Notes under the pieces: generated by a model
What the model was told of the DNA's origin: nothing
What the model saw: the letters and a program-made list of their open reading frames with translations, nothing else
Databases searched by the model: none
In this document: positions 8,096 to 14,693 of the stretch, in pieces
Numbering within the stretch: position 1 is the first letter of the stretch
How the letters are laid out: each line of letters begins with the position of its first letter
Assembly (NCBI GenBank): GCA_021162505.1
Contig: JAGGYO010000054.1
Location: 1 to 22,876 of the forward strand
Origin: a bacterium
GTDB lineage: Bacteria > AUK180
Direction of reading: 5' to 3'
Length of the DNA: 22,876 nt
Position numbers and translations under genes: made by a program

Positions 8096-9821
8096 TTTTT
8101 CTCCCTATCTCCAATCCCAGATCATCTAATTGATCTCTGGAAACATTTGAAGGGGAATTCGTTAGCGGACATGCTCCGGAAGTGGTCTTAGGAAATGCAA
8201 TAAAGTCCTTAATACTGGTATCACCAAGAAGCATTGCTGCTATACGAGCAATACCAAGAGCAATACCACCATGAGGGGGTAATCCGAATTTCATTGCATC
8301 AAGGAAAAATCCGAAACGGTTATTTTGCAGCTCTTCATTCATTCCAAGCACATCAAAAACCTTTTTTTGGACAGCCAAATCATTTATTCTAATACTTCCC
8401 GACGCCAATTCACTACCATTAAGTACAAGGTCATACGCCTTAGAAGGTATGTGTGAAAATTCCTCTTTTCCCATGAAAGCAGGTATATCGATTGGAGAGG
8501 TAAAGGGATGGTGAGACGCCTTATATCCACCCGAGCCATCTTCTTCGAACAATGGGAAATCCACCACCCAGAGAAATCTGAAATCTTCTTTCGAAGATCC
8601 TAATTGTTCACCAAGGTAATGTCTTAGAAAATTAAGTATATTCTCGTTATTTTTTCCTACCTGGAAGAATATCGTTTCATTATTATTTAATGAAAAGGAT
8701 TCATAGAATTTTTCATCAACGAACTTTCCCAGGGTAAAGTTGAATTCATCATTATCTTTTGAAAGAGTTAATAAGCCGCTGGAACCCTGTTTTTTTAATA
8801 GTCCCTCGATCTTTTTGATCTGGGAGCGTGAAAATAATTTATTTGTACAAATTCCTCTAATATTTTCATTATTTCTTAATTTATCCTGAATAAAATTTAC
8901 CTCTATATTTTTAAAATGAATATTATAATTCTCTATTAAAAGCGGATTTCTCAGATCGGGTTTATCCGATGCATATTTTTCCAAAGCATCATCATATGTC
9001 ATTCTTTCAAAAGGAAGCTCTAATTTCAGATCTAATCTTTTGAAAATATATGAGAACATTGATTCAATTTCTTCAAATATCTCATCTTTTTCAATAAATG
9101 CCCTTTCCATATCCAATTGGGTAAATTCCGGCTGACGGTCAGATCTAAGGTCTTCATCTCTAAAACACCTGGCAATTTGAAAATACTTCTCAAATCCAGA
9201 GCCCATTAAGAGCTGCTTTAATAACTGCGGGGATTGTGCCAAGGCATAAAACTTTCCTTTAAAGTTCCTTGATGGAACAATAAAATCCCTCGCTCCCTCG
9301 GGTGTACTTTTTATGAGATAGGGCGTTTCTATCTCGAGATAATCTTTGGAATAGAAATATTCTCTTATATATTGCGTAATTTTACTTCTAAAAACTATCT
9401 TATTGTGTATCTTTTCATTTCTTAAAGCGAAATATCTATATTTATCCCTTATTGATTCATTAATGGAATCCAATTTTTCAATTTCAAAGGGTGGAACATC
9501 CCCTTGGACCAATAGCGTTAATTGACTGCCCTCAATTTCATATTCCCCTTTTGTTATTCTCAATTGCTGATCCTTTGGCCTTTCCTTTAAAATGCCTTTC
9601 ATTCTGACTATATTTTCAACCCTAAGTTTTTCTACGGTATTATATGTTTTTTCATCTAAATTTTCTTTATTAAAAAATGCTTGGACCTTTCCCGTTCCGT
9701 CTCTTAAATAAAAGAAGGTTAAACTACCTAATTTTCTTATTGATTCTATAAATCCATATAATATTATTTCTTTTTCCAGGTATCCTACATTAATATTTTC
9801 AACAAATATACGCTCTTTCAA
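8085..9821 (-). CDS. aspS: Aspartate-tRNA ligase, bacterial type
   Basis: AspRS charges tRNA-Asp in the cytosol. The 578-residue protein has an N-terminal OB-fold anticodon-binding domain (about 1-110) and a class II core. It also has the bacterial GAD-type insertion (about 280-400). Motif 2 spans about 215-240 (FRDEDLRSDRQPEFTQLDME), the HHPFTSP segment lies near 437-443, and motif 3 lies at about 514-531. In motif 3 the usual G-x-D-R reads G-I-A-R (A525, R526), keeping the ATP-binding Arg but not the Asp. The earlier RYLDLR segment reads RYFALR. The start is TTG at 9821, chosen because a perfect GGAGG lies 5 nt upstream and the OB-fold begins at once. One nucleotide separates it from the pilB stop. 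Whether it also misacylates tRNA-Asn cannot be decided here. Confidence 0.96.
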   Translation of the reverse strand: MKERIFVENINVGYLEKEIILYGFIESIRKLGSLTFFYLRDGTGKVQAFFNKENLDEKTYNTVEKLRVENIVRMKGILKERPKDQQLRITKGEYEIEGSQLTLLVQGDVPPFEIEKLDSINESIRDKYRYFALRNEKIHNKIVFRSKITQYIREYFYSKDYLEIETPYLIKSTPEGARDFIVPSRNFKGKFYALAQSPQLLKQLLMGSGFEKYFQIARCFRDEDLRSDRQPEFTQLDMERAFIEKDEIFEEIESMFSYIFKRLDLKLELPFERMTYDDALEKYASDKPDLRNPLLIENYNIHFKNIEVNFIQDKLRNNENIRGICTNKLFSRSQIKKIEGLLKKQGSSGLLTLSKDNDEFNFTLGKFVDEKFYESFSLNNNETIFFQVGKNNENILNFLRHYLGEQLGSSKEDFRFLWVVDFPLFEEDGSGGYKASHHPFTSPIDIPAFMGKEEFSHIPSKAYDLVLNGSELASGSIRINDLAVQKKVFDVLGMNEELQNNRFGFFLDAMKFGLPPHGGIALGIARIAAMLLGDTSIKDFIAFPKTTSGACPLTNSPSNVSRDQLDDLGLEIGRKNGN

Positions 9822-9822
9822 T

Positions 9823-11601
9823 TTATCCTCCGGAGGTCGTTCTCATTACCTCTTCCAAGGTAGAGATACCTTCTTTTACTTTGGATAAGGCCTGTTCCCG
9901 CAATGTCATCATACCTTGTTCCTGCGCAATACTACGAATATCTTTTACGGGTGCTTTGCTCATAATTGCCTCCTGTATTTCAGGTGTTATGGGCATTACT
10001 TCAAATATTGCGGTCCTTTTATAATAACCCGTATTTGAGCAGAATCCGCAGCCTTTTCCCCTATAGAACACGGGGATGTCCTTTATCTGTTCAGGAGAGA
10101 TATTCAATTTTTCCAGATCATCCGCGGAATAATGTACCTCTTCTTTACATTTTGGGCATATTTTCCTCATTAATTTTTGGGCAACAACATTGACCAGAGA
10201 AGATGCAATCAAAAAATATGGGGTACCTATATTCATTAATCTTGTTATAACAGATGGCGCATCATTCGTATGTAATGACGAAATAACCATATGCCCTGTT
10301 AAAGCGGCGCGAATAGCGATATCTGCCGTAACCCCGTCACGGATCTCCCCTACCATTATTTTGTCCGGATCCTGGCGCAAAAATGCCTTTAATGCCTTTG
10401 CGAATGTCATTTGATGTTCCAATTTTTCATCTATGACCTTTTTTGAAACATCCCCCGCAGCAAGCTCGCCCTCTTCATCCACGCTTACATTTACCTGATT
10501 TATACCAAAAAGGTCAAACTCAACGGGTTCTTCTACTGTCATTACATTCGTAAAATCATCATACATTTCCGTTAACATACTGTATAGGGTGGTGGTCTTT
10601 CCTGAACCTGTTGGTCCAACTACCAGGATCATTCCCCATGGTTTTCTTAAGGTTTCTATTACTTTTTTAAGGTCCCTTTCATTAAATCCCAAGGAATTCA
10701 AATTCAATTCAATGGCTTTTCGATCCATAATTCGGATCTCTATTCTTTCACCTCTTACCGTAGGCACAAAGGATATTCTGAATTCCAGCTTTCTTCCCTG
10801 AAAATTGTAGGTAAATCTCCCATTTTGTGGTTTTCTTGTCTCATCCAATTTGCAGCCGCTTGTTTTTGTTTTTAACACTACCGATAGTGCTCTAAGTATA
10901 GAAATAGGATACTTCTTTTGCTCATATAGAACACTGTCTATTCTATAGCGAATACGAAGAAGTTTATCATCATAAGGTTCGATATGAATATCGGAAGCTC
11001 GATTCTTTATTGCATTTATAATAACAAGTTTAATAAATGATTCTGTTTTTTTATCCTCTGACATTTTTATTAGTTCAGAGCCGGAGAGATCTTCTGCTTC
11101 GTCTTCATCAACAATCTCTGCATCATCTATTGTGCCTTCAATCATTTCGGTCAAATGTTCGAACACACCGTCATCTTCCCCTTTGGGGTATATATTTTCC
11201 ACTGTTTCTTTTATCTGAGAATGGGGAGCTATCATTACTTCTATCTCAAATCCCGTTAAGACCTGAAGATCATGGACAAGGGTTCTATTCAATGGATTAG
11301 CCATAACAACGGTTAGGCTATTTCCCAAAAGATCAATTGGTATAATGCTCTCTTTTCTTGCAATGTCCGCAGGAATCTTTTCAAGAATATAATCCTCGAT
11401 AACAATATCACGCACATCATAAACGGGAATATTTAATTGAAGAGAAATCACTTCTGTTAATTTATCTTCTGTCACGAATTTCTTCCGTATCAAAGCTTCG
11501 CCCAAAAATCCGCCATTTACTTTTTGGTCATTGAGAGCTTTGGTCAATTGTTCTTCTGTAATAATGCCTTTTGCAATTAATAATTCTCCAAGCTTTTTCA
11601 T
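9823..11601 (-). CDS. pilB: Type IV pilus assembly / type II secretion ATPase (PilB/GspE family)
   Basis: This is a cytosolic hexameric ATPase that would drive pilus extension or type II secretion. From the ATG at 11601 it has 592 residues. An N-terminal MshEN domain (about 1-140) carries the repeated LGELL...LGEAL pattern associated with cyclic-di-GMP binding. The ATPase domain has Walker A GPTGSGKT at about 329-336, an acidic EEPVE box, and an insertion of about 25 residues before TFAKALKAFLRQDPD. It then has Walker B with VGEIRD and a TGHMVISSLHTNDA box. A zinc site is formed by C482, C485, C518 and C521. A TTG 12 codons upstream is open but lies within the -35 box, so the ATG is preferred. 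No other pilus gene is present, so PilB and GspE cannot be separated. Confidence 0.9.
   Translation of the reverse strand: MKKLGELLIAKGIITEEQLTKALNDQKVNGGFLGEALIRKKFVTEDKLTEVISLQLNIPVYDVRDIVIEDYILEKIPADIARKESIIPIDLLGNSLTVVMANPLNRTLVHDLQVLTGFEIEVMIAPHSQIKETVENIYPKGEDDGVFEHLTEMIEGTIDDAEIVDEDEAEDLSGSELIKMSEDKKTESFIKLVIINAIKNRASDIHIEPYDDKLLRIRYRIDSVLYEQKKYPISILRALSVVLKTKTSGCKLDETRKPQNGRFTYNFQGRKLEFRISFVPTVRGERIEIRIMDRKAIELNLNSLGFNERDLKKVIETLRKPWGMILVVGPTGSGKTTTLYSMLTEMYDDFTNVMTVEEPVEFDLFGINQVNVSVDEEGELAAGDVSKKVIDEKLEHQMTFAKALKAFLRQDPDKIMVGEIRDGVTADIAIRAALTGHMVISSLHTNDAPSVITRLMNIGTPYFLIASSLVNVVAQKLMRKICPKCKEEVHYSADDLEKLNISPEQIKDIPVFYRGKGCGFCSNTGYYKRTAIFEVMPITPEIQEAIMSKAPVKDIRSIAQEQGMMTLREQALSKVKEGISTLEEVMRTTSGG
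9827..9831 (-). promoter_or_regulatory. Shine-Dalgarno GGAGG deciding the TTG start of aspS
   Basis: GGAGG, encoded by the last Gly-Gly codons of pilB, lies 5 nt before TTG at 9821. No ATG or GTG is near, so this site fixes the unusual start codon. The spacing is the same as at the tgt-yajC junction. Confidence 0.8.
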
Positions 11602-11608
11602 ATTGATT

Positions 11609-11637
11609 ATTATAATAAAAAATAGTGTTTTTTTCAA
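11609..11637 (-). promoter_or_regulatory. Promoter of the ten-gene minus-strand operon
   Basis: TTGAAA (11637-11632) is followed after exactly 17 nt by TATAAT (11614-11609), and the pilB ATG begins 8 nt after the last base of the -10 box. This is close to the sigma70 consensus. The transcript is predicted to start at or within about 1-2 nt of the ATG, with no room for a Shine-Dalgarno site. This is the only strong promoter found for the genes down to the glycosyltransferase. Confidence 0.7.
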
Positions 11638-11783
11638 TTTTTTATTGGTAATTTATCTCTTATTACTCCATATTGTTGGTTTTTAAATATCTTTTTTGAA
11701 AATGAACCTCGACTCTCCGCTTTTCAAAGTCAAAGGTCCAAAGATCAAAAGTAACGAAGTCATCCGGAGCAATTGGAAATTGC
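11638..11783. other. Gene-free leader of the repeat island
   Basis: No gene is visible. The left part is plain AT-rich sequence. From about 11720 there is a degenerate heptamer tract, which on the minus strand reads as variants of TTTGGAC. A 6-bp stem-loop at 11769-11783 (GCAATT, loop GGA, AATTGC) sits at the same place, just before GTAGGGATCTCAG, as the GCACC/GGTGC hairpin of the next repeat unit. Confidence 0.5.
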
Positions 11784-11859
11784 GTAGGGATCTCAGAGAT
11801 CAGTCCAAAATCAAAAGTTCTTCAAACCCCAAACCCTAAACTCCAAACTTCAAATAAAT

Positions 11860-11888
11860 GGATCCCCGTGTCAAGCACGAGGATGACA
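11860..11888. repeat. Hairpin element beta, copy 1
   Basis: GGAT, a stem half, loop TCAAG, the other stem half and ATGACA. The stem is 9 bp with one C-A mismatch on the plus strand, which becomes a G-U wobble on the minus strand. Other copies lie at 12048-12076, 12162-12189 (one C shorter) and 18531-18559. Confidence 0.85.
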
Positions 11889-11897
11889 AGGGTAATA

Positions 11898-11924
11898 TGT
11901 CATTCCTGACCTGATCAGGAATCC
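11898..11924. repeat. Hairpin element gamma, copy 1 (inverted relative to beta)
   Basis: Read on the minus strand it is GGATTCCTGA, loop TCAGG, TCAGGAATGACA, an 8-bp perfect stem with the same GGAT and ATGACA ends as beta. It starts 38 nt after the start of beta. Copies lie at 12086-12112, 12199-12225 and 18569-18595. Confidence 0.85.
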
Positions 11925-11939
11925 AGTATTGTTTTTTAA

Positions 11940-11971
11940 TTGTCTGTCCAAGCACCTTCTTGGTGCGGGGT
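11940..11971. repeat. Linker hairpin delta, copy 1
   Basis: GCACC, loop TTCTT, GGTGC (11952-11966) followed by GGGGTGTAG, joining composite copy 1 to copy 2. A second copy is at 12241-12271. The hairpin at 11769-11783 occupies the equivalent position with different stem bases. Confidence 0.7.
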
Positions 11972-12127
11972 GTAGAAATCTCAGAGATCAGTCCAAAATC
12001 AAAAGTTCTTCAAACCCTAAACTCCAAACTCCAAACTTCAAATAAACGGATCCCCGTGTCAAGCACGAGGATGACAAGAGAAATATGTCATTCCTGACCT
12101 GATCAGGAATCCAGTATTGTTTTTTAA
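11972..12127. repeat. Composite interspersed repeat, copy 2 (156 bp)
   Basis: This is a tandem second copy starting 188 nt after the first, with beta at 12048-12076 and gamma at 12086-12112. It differs mainly in the order of its five heptamers while keeping the same total length. It is followed by 33 nt of unrelated sequence (12128-12160) with no visible function. Confidence 0.85.
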
Positions 12128-12160
12128 CCTCAGTGTTCTCTATGATCACTGCATTGTAAA

Positions 12161-12283
12161 TGGATCCCGTGTCAAGCACGAGGATGACAAGAATAATATG
12201 TCATTCCTGACCTGATTAGGAATCCAGTATTGTTTTTTAATTGCCTGTCCAGCACCTTCTTGGTGCGGGGCGTAGGAATCTCA
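12161..12283. repeat. Composite repeat, partial copy 3
   Basis: This copy lacks the left part and heptamers. It contains beta (12162-12189, one base deleted), gamma (12199-12225, with one substitution in the loop-side palindrome), the T-rich end and hairpin delta (12241-12271). It ends with GTAGGAATCTCA, the first bases of another unit. This shows that the modules occur in different combinations. Confidence 0.8.
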
Positions 12284-12300
12284 AAACAAATAAAGAATGA

Positions 12301-12337
12301 GATTATTACGGATTTTTTCAAAATCCTCATAATGACA
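12301..12337. repeat. Divergent hairpin element epsilon
   Basis: An imperfect inverted repeat has GGATTTT and AAAATCC as the inner stem, a small internal loop, and ATTAT and ATAAT outside. It ends in ATGACA like beta and zeta. The stem sequence is unrelated to the others and the loop is shorter. Confidence 0.55.
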
Positions 12338-12641
12338 GGGAAAAAAATAATTTGCATGACCTTTTTTAAACTCATTTTACCAACTTTTTGGGAGACGAAC
12401 CAATAAAGTCAAGTAAAACAAGATTTATTCTTTGCTATTTTCGGCATTATGGTTAATTCCTACCATATATATGGTAAGTTTTGACAATATTAGATTTAAT
12501 TCGCACTAAATAATTTCACTATTAGATTAAATGTGATATAATATTCTCGGTTAGAGCGAAAAAAATAGTTGTCGGGGAGCAGAAATTCAGAAAATCATTT
12601 AATTAGTTTCGTGACAAAGGAATTATTGCAAGAAATAAAAA
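12338..12641. other. Gene-free region with an orphan palindrome
   Basis: No gene is supported. TACCATATATATGGTA at 12461-12476 is a perfect 16-bp palindrome of operator type, followed 4 nt later by TTGACA, but no matching -10 lies at 16-18 nt. A plus-strand TTTCAC, 17 nt, TATAAT (12514-12542) could be a promoter firing towards the tRNA in antisense. The short open frame running through the tRNA is a spurious translation. Confidence 0.4.
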
Positions 12642-12718
12642 TGGTGGGCGGAACAGGACTCGAACCTGTGACCTCATGCGTGTAAGGCATGCGTTCTAAC
12701 CAACTGAACTACCCGCCC
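12642..12718 (-). tRNA. tRNA-Val, anticodon TAC
   Basis: This is a complete 77-nt cloverleaf on the minus strand with the 3' CCA encoded. The acceptor GGGCGGG pairs with TCCGCCC (one G-U), and the D stem is GTTC/GAAC. The anticodon stem CATGC/GCATG encloses CTTACAC, giving anticodon TAC. The T stem ACAGG/CCTGT encloses TTCGAGT, and the discriminator is A. It reads GUA and probably other GUN valine codons. It stands alone, downstream of glgP, with its own likely promoter. No integrase or direct repeat suggests use as an attachment site. Confidence 0.97.
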
Positions 12719-12729
12719 CATGTTTATTG

Positions 12730-12758
12730 ATTATATCAAAATATTAAAAAAAATCCAA
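12730..12758 (-). promoter_or_regulatory. Promoter of tRNA-Val
   Basis: TTGGAT (12758-12753), 17 nt, TATAAT (12735-12730), ending 11 nt before the mature tRNA 5' end. The predicted leader is about 5 nt. The -35 box lies inside the 55-bp repeat that also carries the glgP terminator-like hairpin. Confidence 0.65.
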
Positions 12759-12784
12759 CCTGTCTGCGTGCGGTCACGCACAGG
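12746..12784 (-). terminator. Putative intrinsic terminator of glgP
   Basis: On the minus strand, CCTG TGCGTG, loop ACCG, CACGCA, a 2-nt bulge and CAGG form a GC-rich hairpin. TTGGA and then eight T residues (12753-12746) follow. It begins 34 nt after the glgP stop. The 5-nt gap before the T-run makes it non-canonical, but it is the best terminator candidate here. Confidence 0.5.
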
Positions 12785-12804
12785 TAGATATGTTTATGAG
12801 ATTT
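12750..12804. repeat. 55-bp hairpin repeat, copy 1
   Basis: This is identical to 18711-18765 except for one base (C at 12779, T at 18740), which changes a G-C pair in the hairpin to G-U and so keeps the fold. It lies between glgP and tRNA-Val. Confidence 0.85.
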
Positions 12805-12818
12805 GTCAATAAGTAGTA

Positions 12819-14552
12819 CTATATAAAGTATGCATAAGCAACATACTGATATACCATTCTATGGGTATTGAAAAATGATCCGTTAAAGGCAATGGAATTC
12901 TGCATGATCTTCATCCATTCATCGCGTTTATTATAGAACATTGGCATAATAATATATTGCAGTTTTTCGTAGAGACATTTTATCTCTCTTTCTGTCTCGA
13001 TCTCAATCTTTTTAAATAGATCTTCTCTTTCGCCAATAGACCATCCTGTAACATTCTCCACATGCCCCTCTAGCCACCATCCGTCAAGCGTGCTAAAGCT
13101 TGGAACACCATTAACAGCAGCTTTCATACCGGATGTACCCGACGCTTCTTTGGGGGGTTGAGGATTATTCAGCCAAAGATCAACACCTGAAATGAGTATT
13201 TTTGCTATGTCTATCGCATAGTTATCAAGATAAACTATCTTTATAAATGGTCTAAGCTCTTTGATCTTGTCATGTATTTCTTTTATGAGGCGTTTTCCAT
13301 TGGTATCATTTGGATGTGCCTTCCCGGAAAATACTACTTGAATATTCCCTACTTTTTCGATTATCTCCTTTAATTTTGCAATATCGCTGAAAAAGAAAAG
13401 AGGTCTTTTATATGCCGTTATCCTTCTTGCAAAACCAATGGTAAATACATCCGGGTCCATAGTGCGATTATACTTGGAATTGATATAGTCCATAAGAACT
13501 CTTTTGCTTTCATAATGCGCATCCCAGATCTCGTGAGGAGAAATATTAAATACCGTCCTTAATGAATATGGGTCCTTTTTCCATTCATTTAGGTATCGGT
13601 CAAATAGTTTGCTAAGTGGAGGAGATGTCCAGAAATTGGCGTGGATGCCATTGGTTATGGCGTTTATTTCATAACCGGGGAACATTTTTTCTGAAACCTC
13701 TTTATGCTTTTTTGCAACACCGTTTATATATTTACTTGCTTCAATAGCAAGAAGTGTCATATTCAGCTTATTATTTTCGCAAATATGCCCGTATTCATAA
13801 TCGGTTATATAACCATCCAATAGTTTTTTAACAAGATCTATTGGAAATTTATCGTGACCTGCGGGAACAGGAGTATGGGTCGTAAAAATACAATGTTCTC
13901 TTACTTTTTCTGATATTTCAGGAGAAAAGGTTTCCCAATTTTCTTCAAAACTTCCGATATCCTTTCGCAATTCTAATGTAAGTAGTGCCGAATGTCCCTC
14001 ATTCATATGGTATTTATTTATATTTGCATAACCCAATTTTTTTATTAATTTATATCCCCCGATACCAAGAACGATCTCTTGTTTCAGTCGGTATTCCAGA
14101 TCTCCGCCATAGAGATGAAAGGTTATTTCCCTGTCCTGCGGAAAATTTCTCTCGTCATCGCTGTCTAAAAAATATATTGGCACAATATGACCGTCAAAAC
14201 CTTTAAGATCATATCTCCAAACTTTTAAATAAAGATTTCTTTTCTCCATGGGTACCGTTATTTCAATATCCACGAGTTTAAGATATTGTGAAATATCCCA
14301 TTCAACAGGCTTTTCGGTCTGGTTACCCTCTTTATCGATAATTTGTTTAAAATAACCCTTGTTTGTTACCAGTGTAATACCAATAATCGGAACATGCATA
14401 TCTGCACAAGATCGCAATGTATCTCCCGCTAAGATCCCCAATCCGCCGCTATATGTAGGAATATGATCCTCAATGCCTATCTCCATGCTGAAATATGCCA
14501 CCTTTCTGTCCTCGATGGAAATTTTTTTTTCATTTTTAAAATTATGTTCCAT
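12819..14552 (-). CDS. glgP: Alpha-glucan (glycogen/maltodextrin) phosphorylase, GT35
   Basis: This PLP-dependent enzyme releases glucose-1-phosphate from alpha-1,4-glucans in the cytosol. The 577-residue protein belongs to the short bacterial/archaeal branch rather than the long branch of about 800 residues. Visible landmarks are VAYFSMEIGI at 18-27, the IPTYSGGLGILAGD segment at 31-44, MNEGHSA at 183-189, and TTHTPVPAGHDKF at 224-236. The phosphate-site region GFARRITAYKRP lies at 373-384. The PLP lysine is K477 in KEASGTSGMKAAVNG, followed by DGWW. The C-terminus YVAYAYFI looks complete. The ATG has GAGG 7 nt upstream and a strong promoter. It is monocistronic, ended by a hairpin before tRNA-Val, and divergent from the secreted-protein operon. 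No other glycogen gene is in the window. Confidence 0.95.
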   Translation of the reverse strand: MEHNFKNEKKISIEDRKVAYFSMEIGIEDHIPTYSGGLGILAGDTLRSCADMHVPIIGITLVTNKGYFKQIIDKEGNQTEKPVEWDISQYLKLVDIEITVPMEKRNLYLKVWRYDLKGFDGHIVPIYFLDSDDERNFPQDREITFHLYGGDLEYRLKQEIVLGIGGYKLIKKLGYANINKYHMNEGHSALLTLELRKDIGSFEENWETFSPEISEKVREHCIFTTHTPVPAGHDKFPIDLVKKLLDGYITDYEYGHICENNKLNMTLLAIEASKYINGVAKKHKEVSEKMFPGYEINAITNGIHANFWTSPPLSKLFDRYLNEWKKDPYSLRTVFNISPHEIWDAHYESKRVLMDYINSKYNRTMDPDVFTIGFARRITAYKRPLFFFSDIAKLKEIIEKVGNIQVVFSGKAHPNDTNGKRLIKEIHDKIKELRPFIKIVYLDNYAIDIAKILISGVDLWLNNPQPPKEASGTSGMKAAVNGVPSFSTLDGWWLEGHVENVTGWSIGEREDLFKKIEIETEREIKCLYEKLQYIIMPMFYNKRDEWMKIMQNSIAFNGSFFNTHRMVYQYVAYAYFI

Positions 14553-14572
14553 TTTTTAACCTCGCTTCCTTA

Positions 14573-14601
14573 ATTATAATTTAAAAATTGTTTTTTTTCA
14601 A
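14573..14601 (-). promoter_or_regulatory. Promoter of glgP
   Basis: TTGAAA (14601-14596), 17 nt, TATAAT (14578-14573). A GAGG site (14563-14560) lies 7 nt before the ATG, giving a leader of about 14 nt. Confidence 0.7.
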
Positions 14602-14606
14602 TTTTT

Positions 14607-14622
14607 GTGATAAATATTACAC
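14607..14622. promoter_or_regulatory. Possible operator between divergent promoters
   Basis: GTGATAAATATTACAC is an imperfect inverted repeat lying between the -35 boxes of glgP and the plus-strand operon. Its position would suit shared regulation, but the outer symmetry is only three fully matched bases per side, so it may be chance. Confidence 0.2.
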
Positions 14623-14638
14623 TTTATTAACATTTTTC

Positions 14639-14667
14639 TTGATTTTTTTTCTAAAATTTGACATAAT
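14639..14667 (+). promoter_or_regulatory. Promoter of the secreted-protein/PorV-like operon
   Basis: TTGATT (14639-14644), 17 nt, CATAAT (14662-14667). GGAGG (14681-14685) lies 8 nt before the ATG at 14694, giving a conventional leader of about 20 nt. Confidence 0.6.
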
Positions 14668-14693
14668 ATTCCAATCAAGCGGAGGTTCTTTTT

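Larger units (their letters stand above)
11784..11939. repeat. Composite interspersed repeat, copy 1 (156 bp)
   Basis: The unit consists, in order, of GTAGGGATCTCAGAGATC, a CCAAAATCAAAAG stretch, five heptamers of the form CYYYAAA (11820 onward), hairpin beta (11860-11888), hairpin gamma (11898-11924) and a T-rich end. Copy 2 has exactly the same length. Its GC content is visibly higher than in the surrounding genes. No open reading frame is convincing. The peptide read through gamma on the minus strand (WIPDQVRND) is a known type of spurious translation of such elements. Confidence 0.85.

Noticed and set aside
11602..11637. Upstream TTG start for the PilB/GspE gene (604 residues)
   Set aside because: The 12 extra codons coincide with the promoter, lack a ribosome binding site and encode a poor Phe/Ile stretch before the conserved MKKLGELL start.
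11784..12283. CRISPR array
   Set aside because: Repeats are palindromic modules with unequal spacing and related, not unique, spacers. No cas gene is near.
11988..12375. Small minus-strand open frames in the repeat island
   Set aside because: They run through hairpins beta and gamma and the heptamers, giving the WIPDQVRND and SLGFE-type peptides typical of translated palindromic repeats. They lack ribosome binding sites and span repeat borders.
12514..12542. Promoter for a small RNA antisense to tRNA-Val
   Set aside because: TATAAT is perfect, but the -35 (TTTCAC) is weak and no structured RNA or terminator is visible downstream. It is noted only within the gene-free region entry.
12569..12689. 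Plus-strand frame ending MVGGTGLEPVTSCV, resembling the tail of annotated proteins
   Set aside because: The last part is the antisense translation of tRNA-Val, a well-known source of false tails. The upstream part is short and shows no family features.
12642..12718. tRNA-Val as an integration (attachment) site for a mobile island
   Set aside because: No integrase, no direct repeat of the tRNA 3' end and no block of foreign genes were found nearby.
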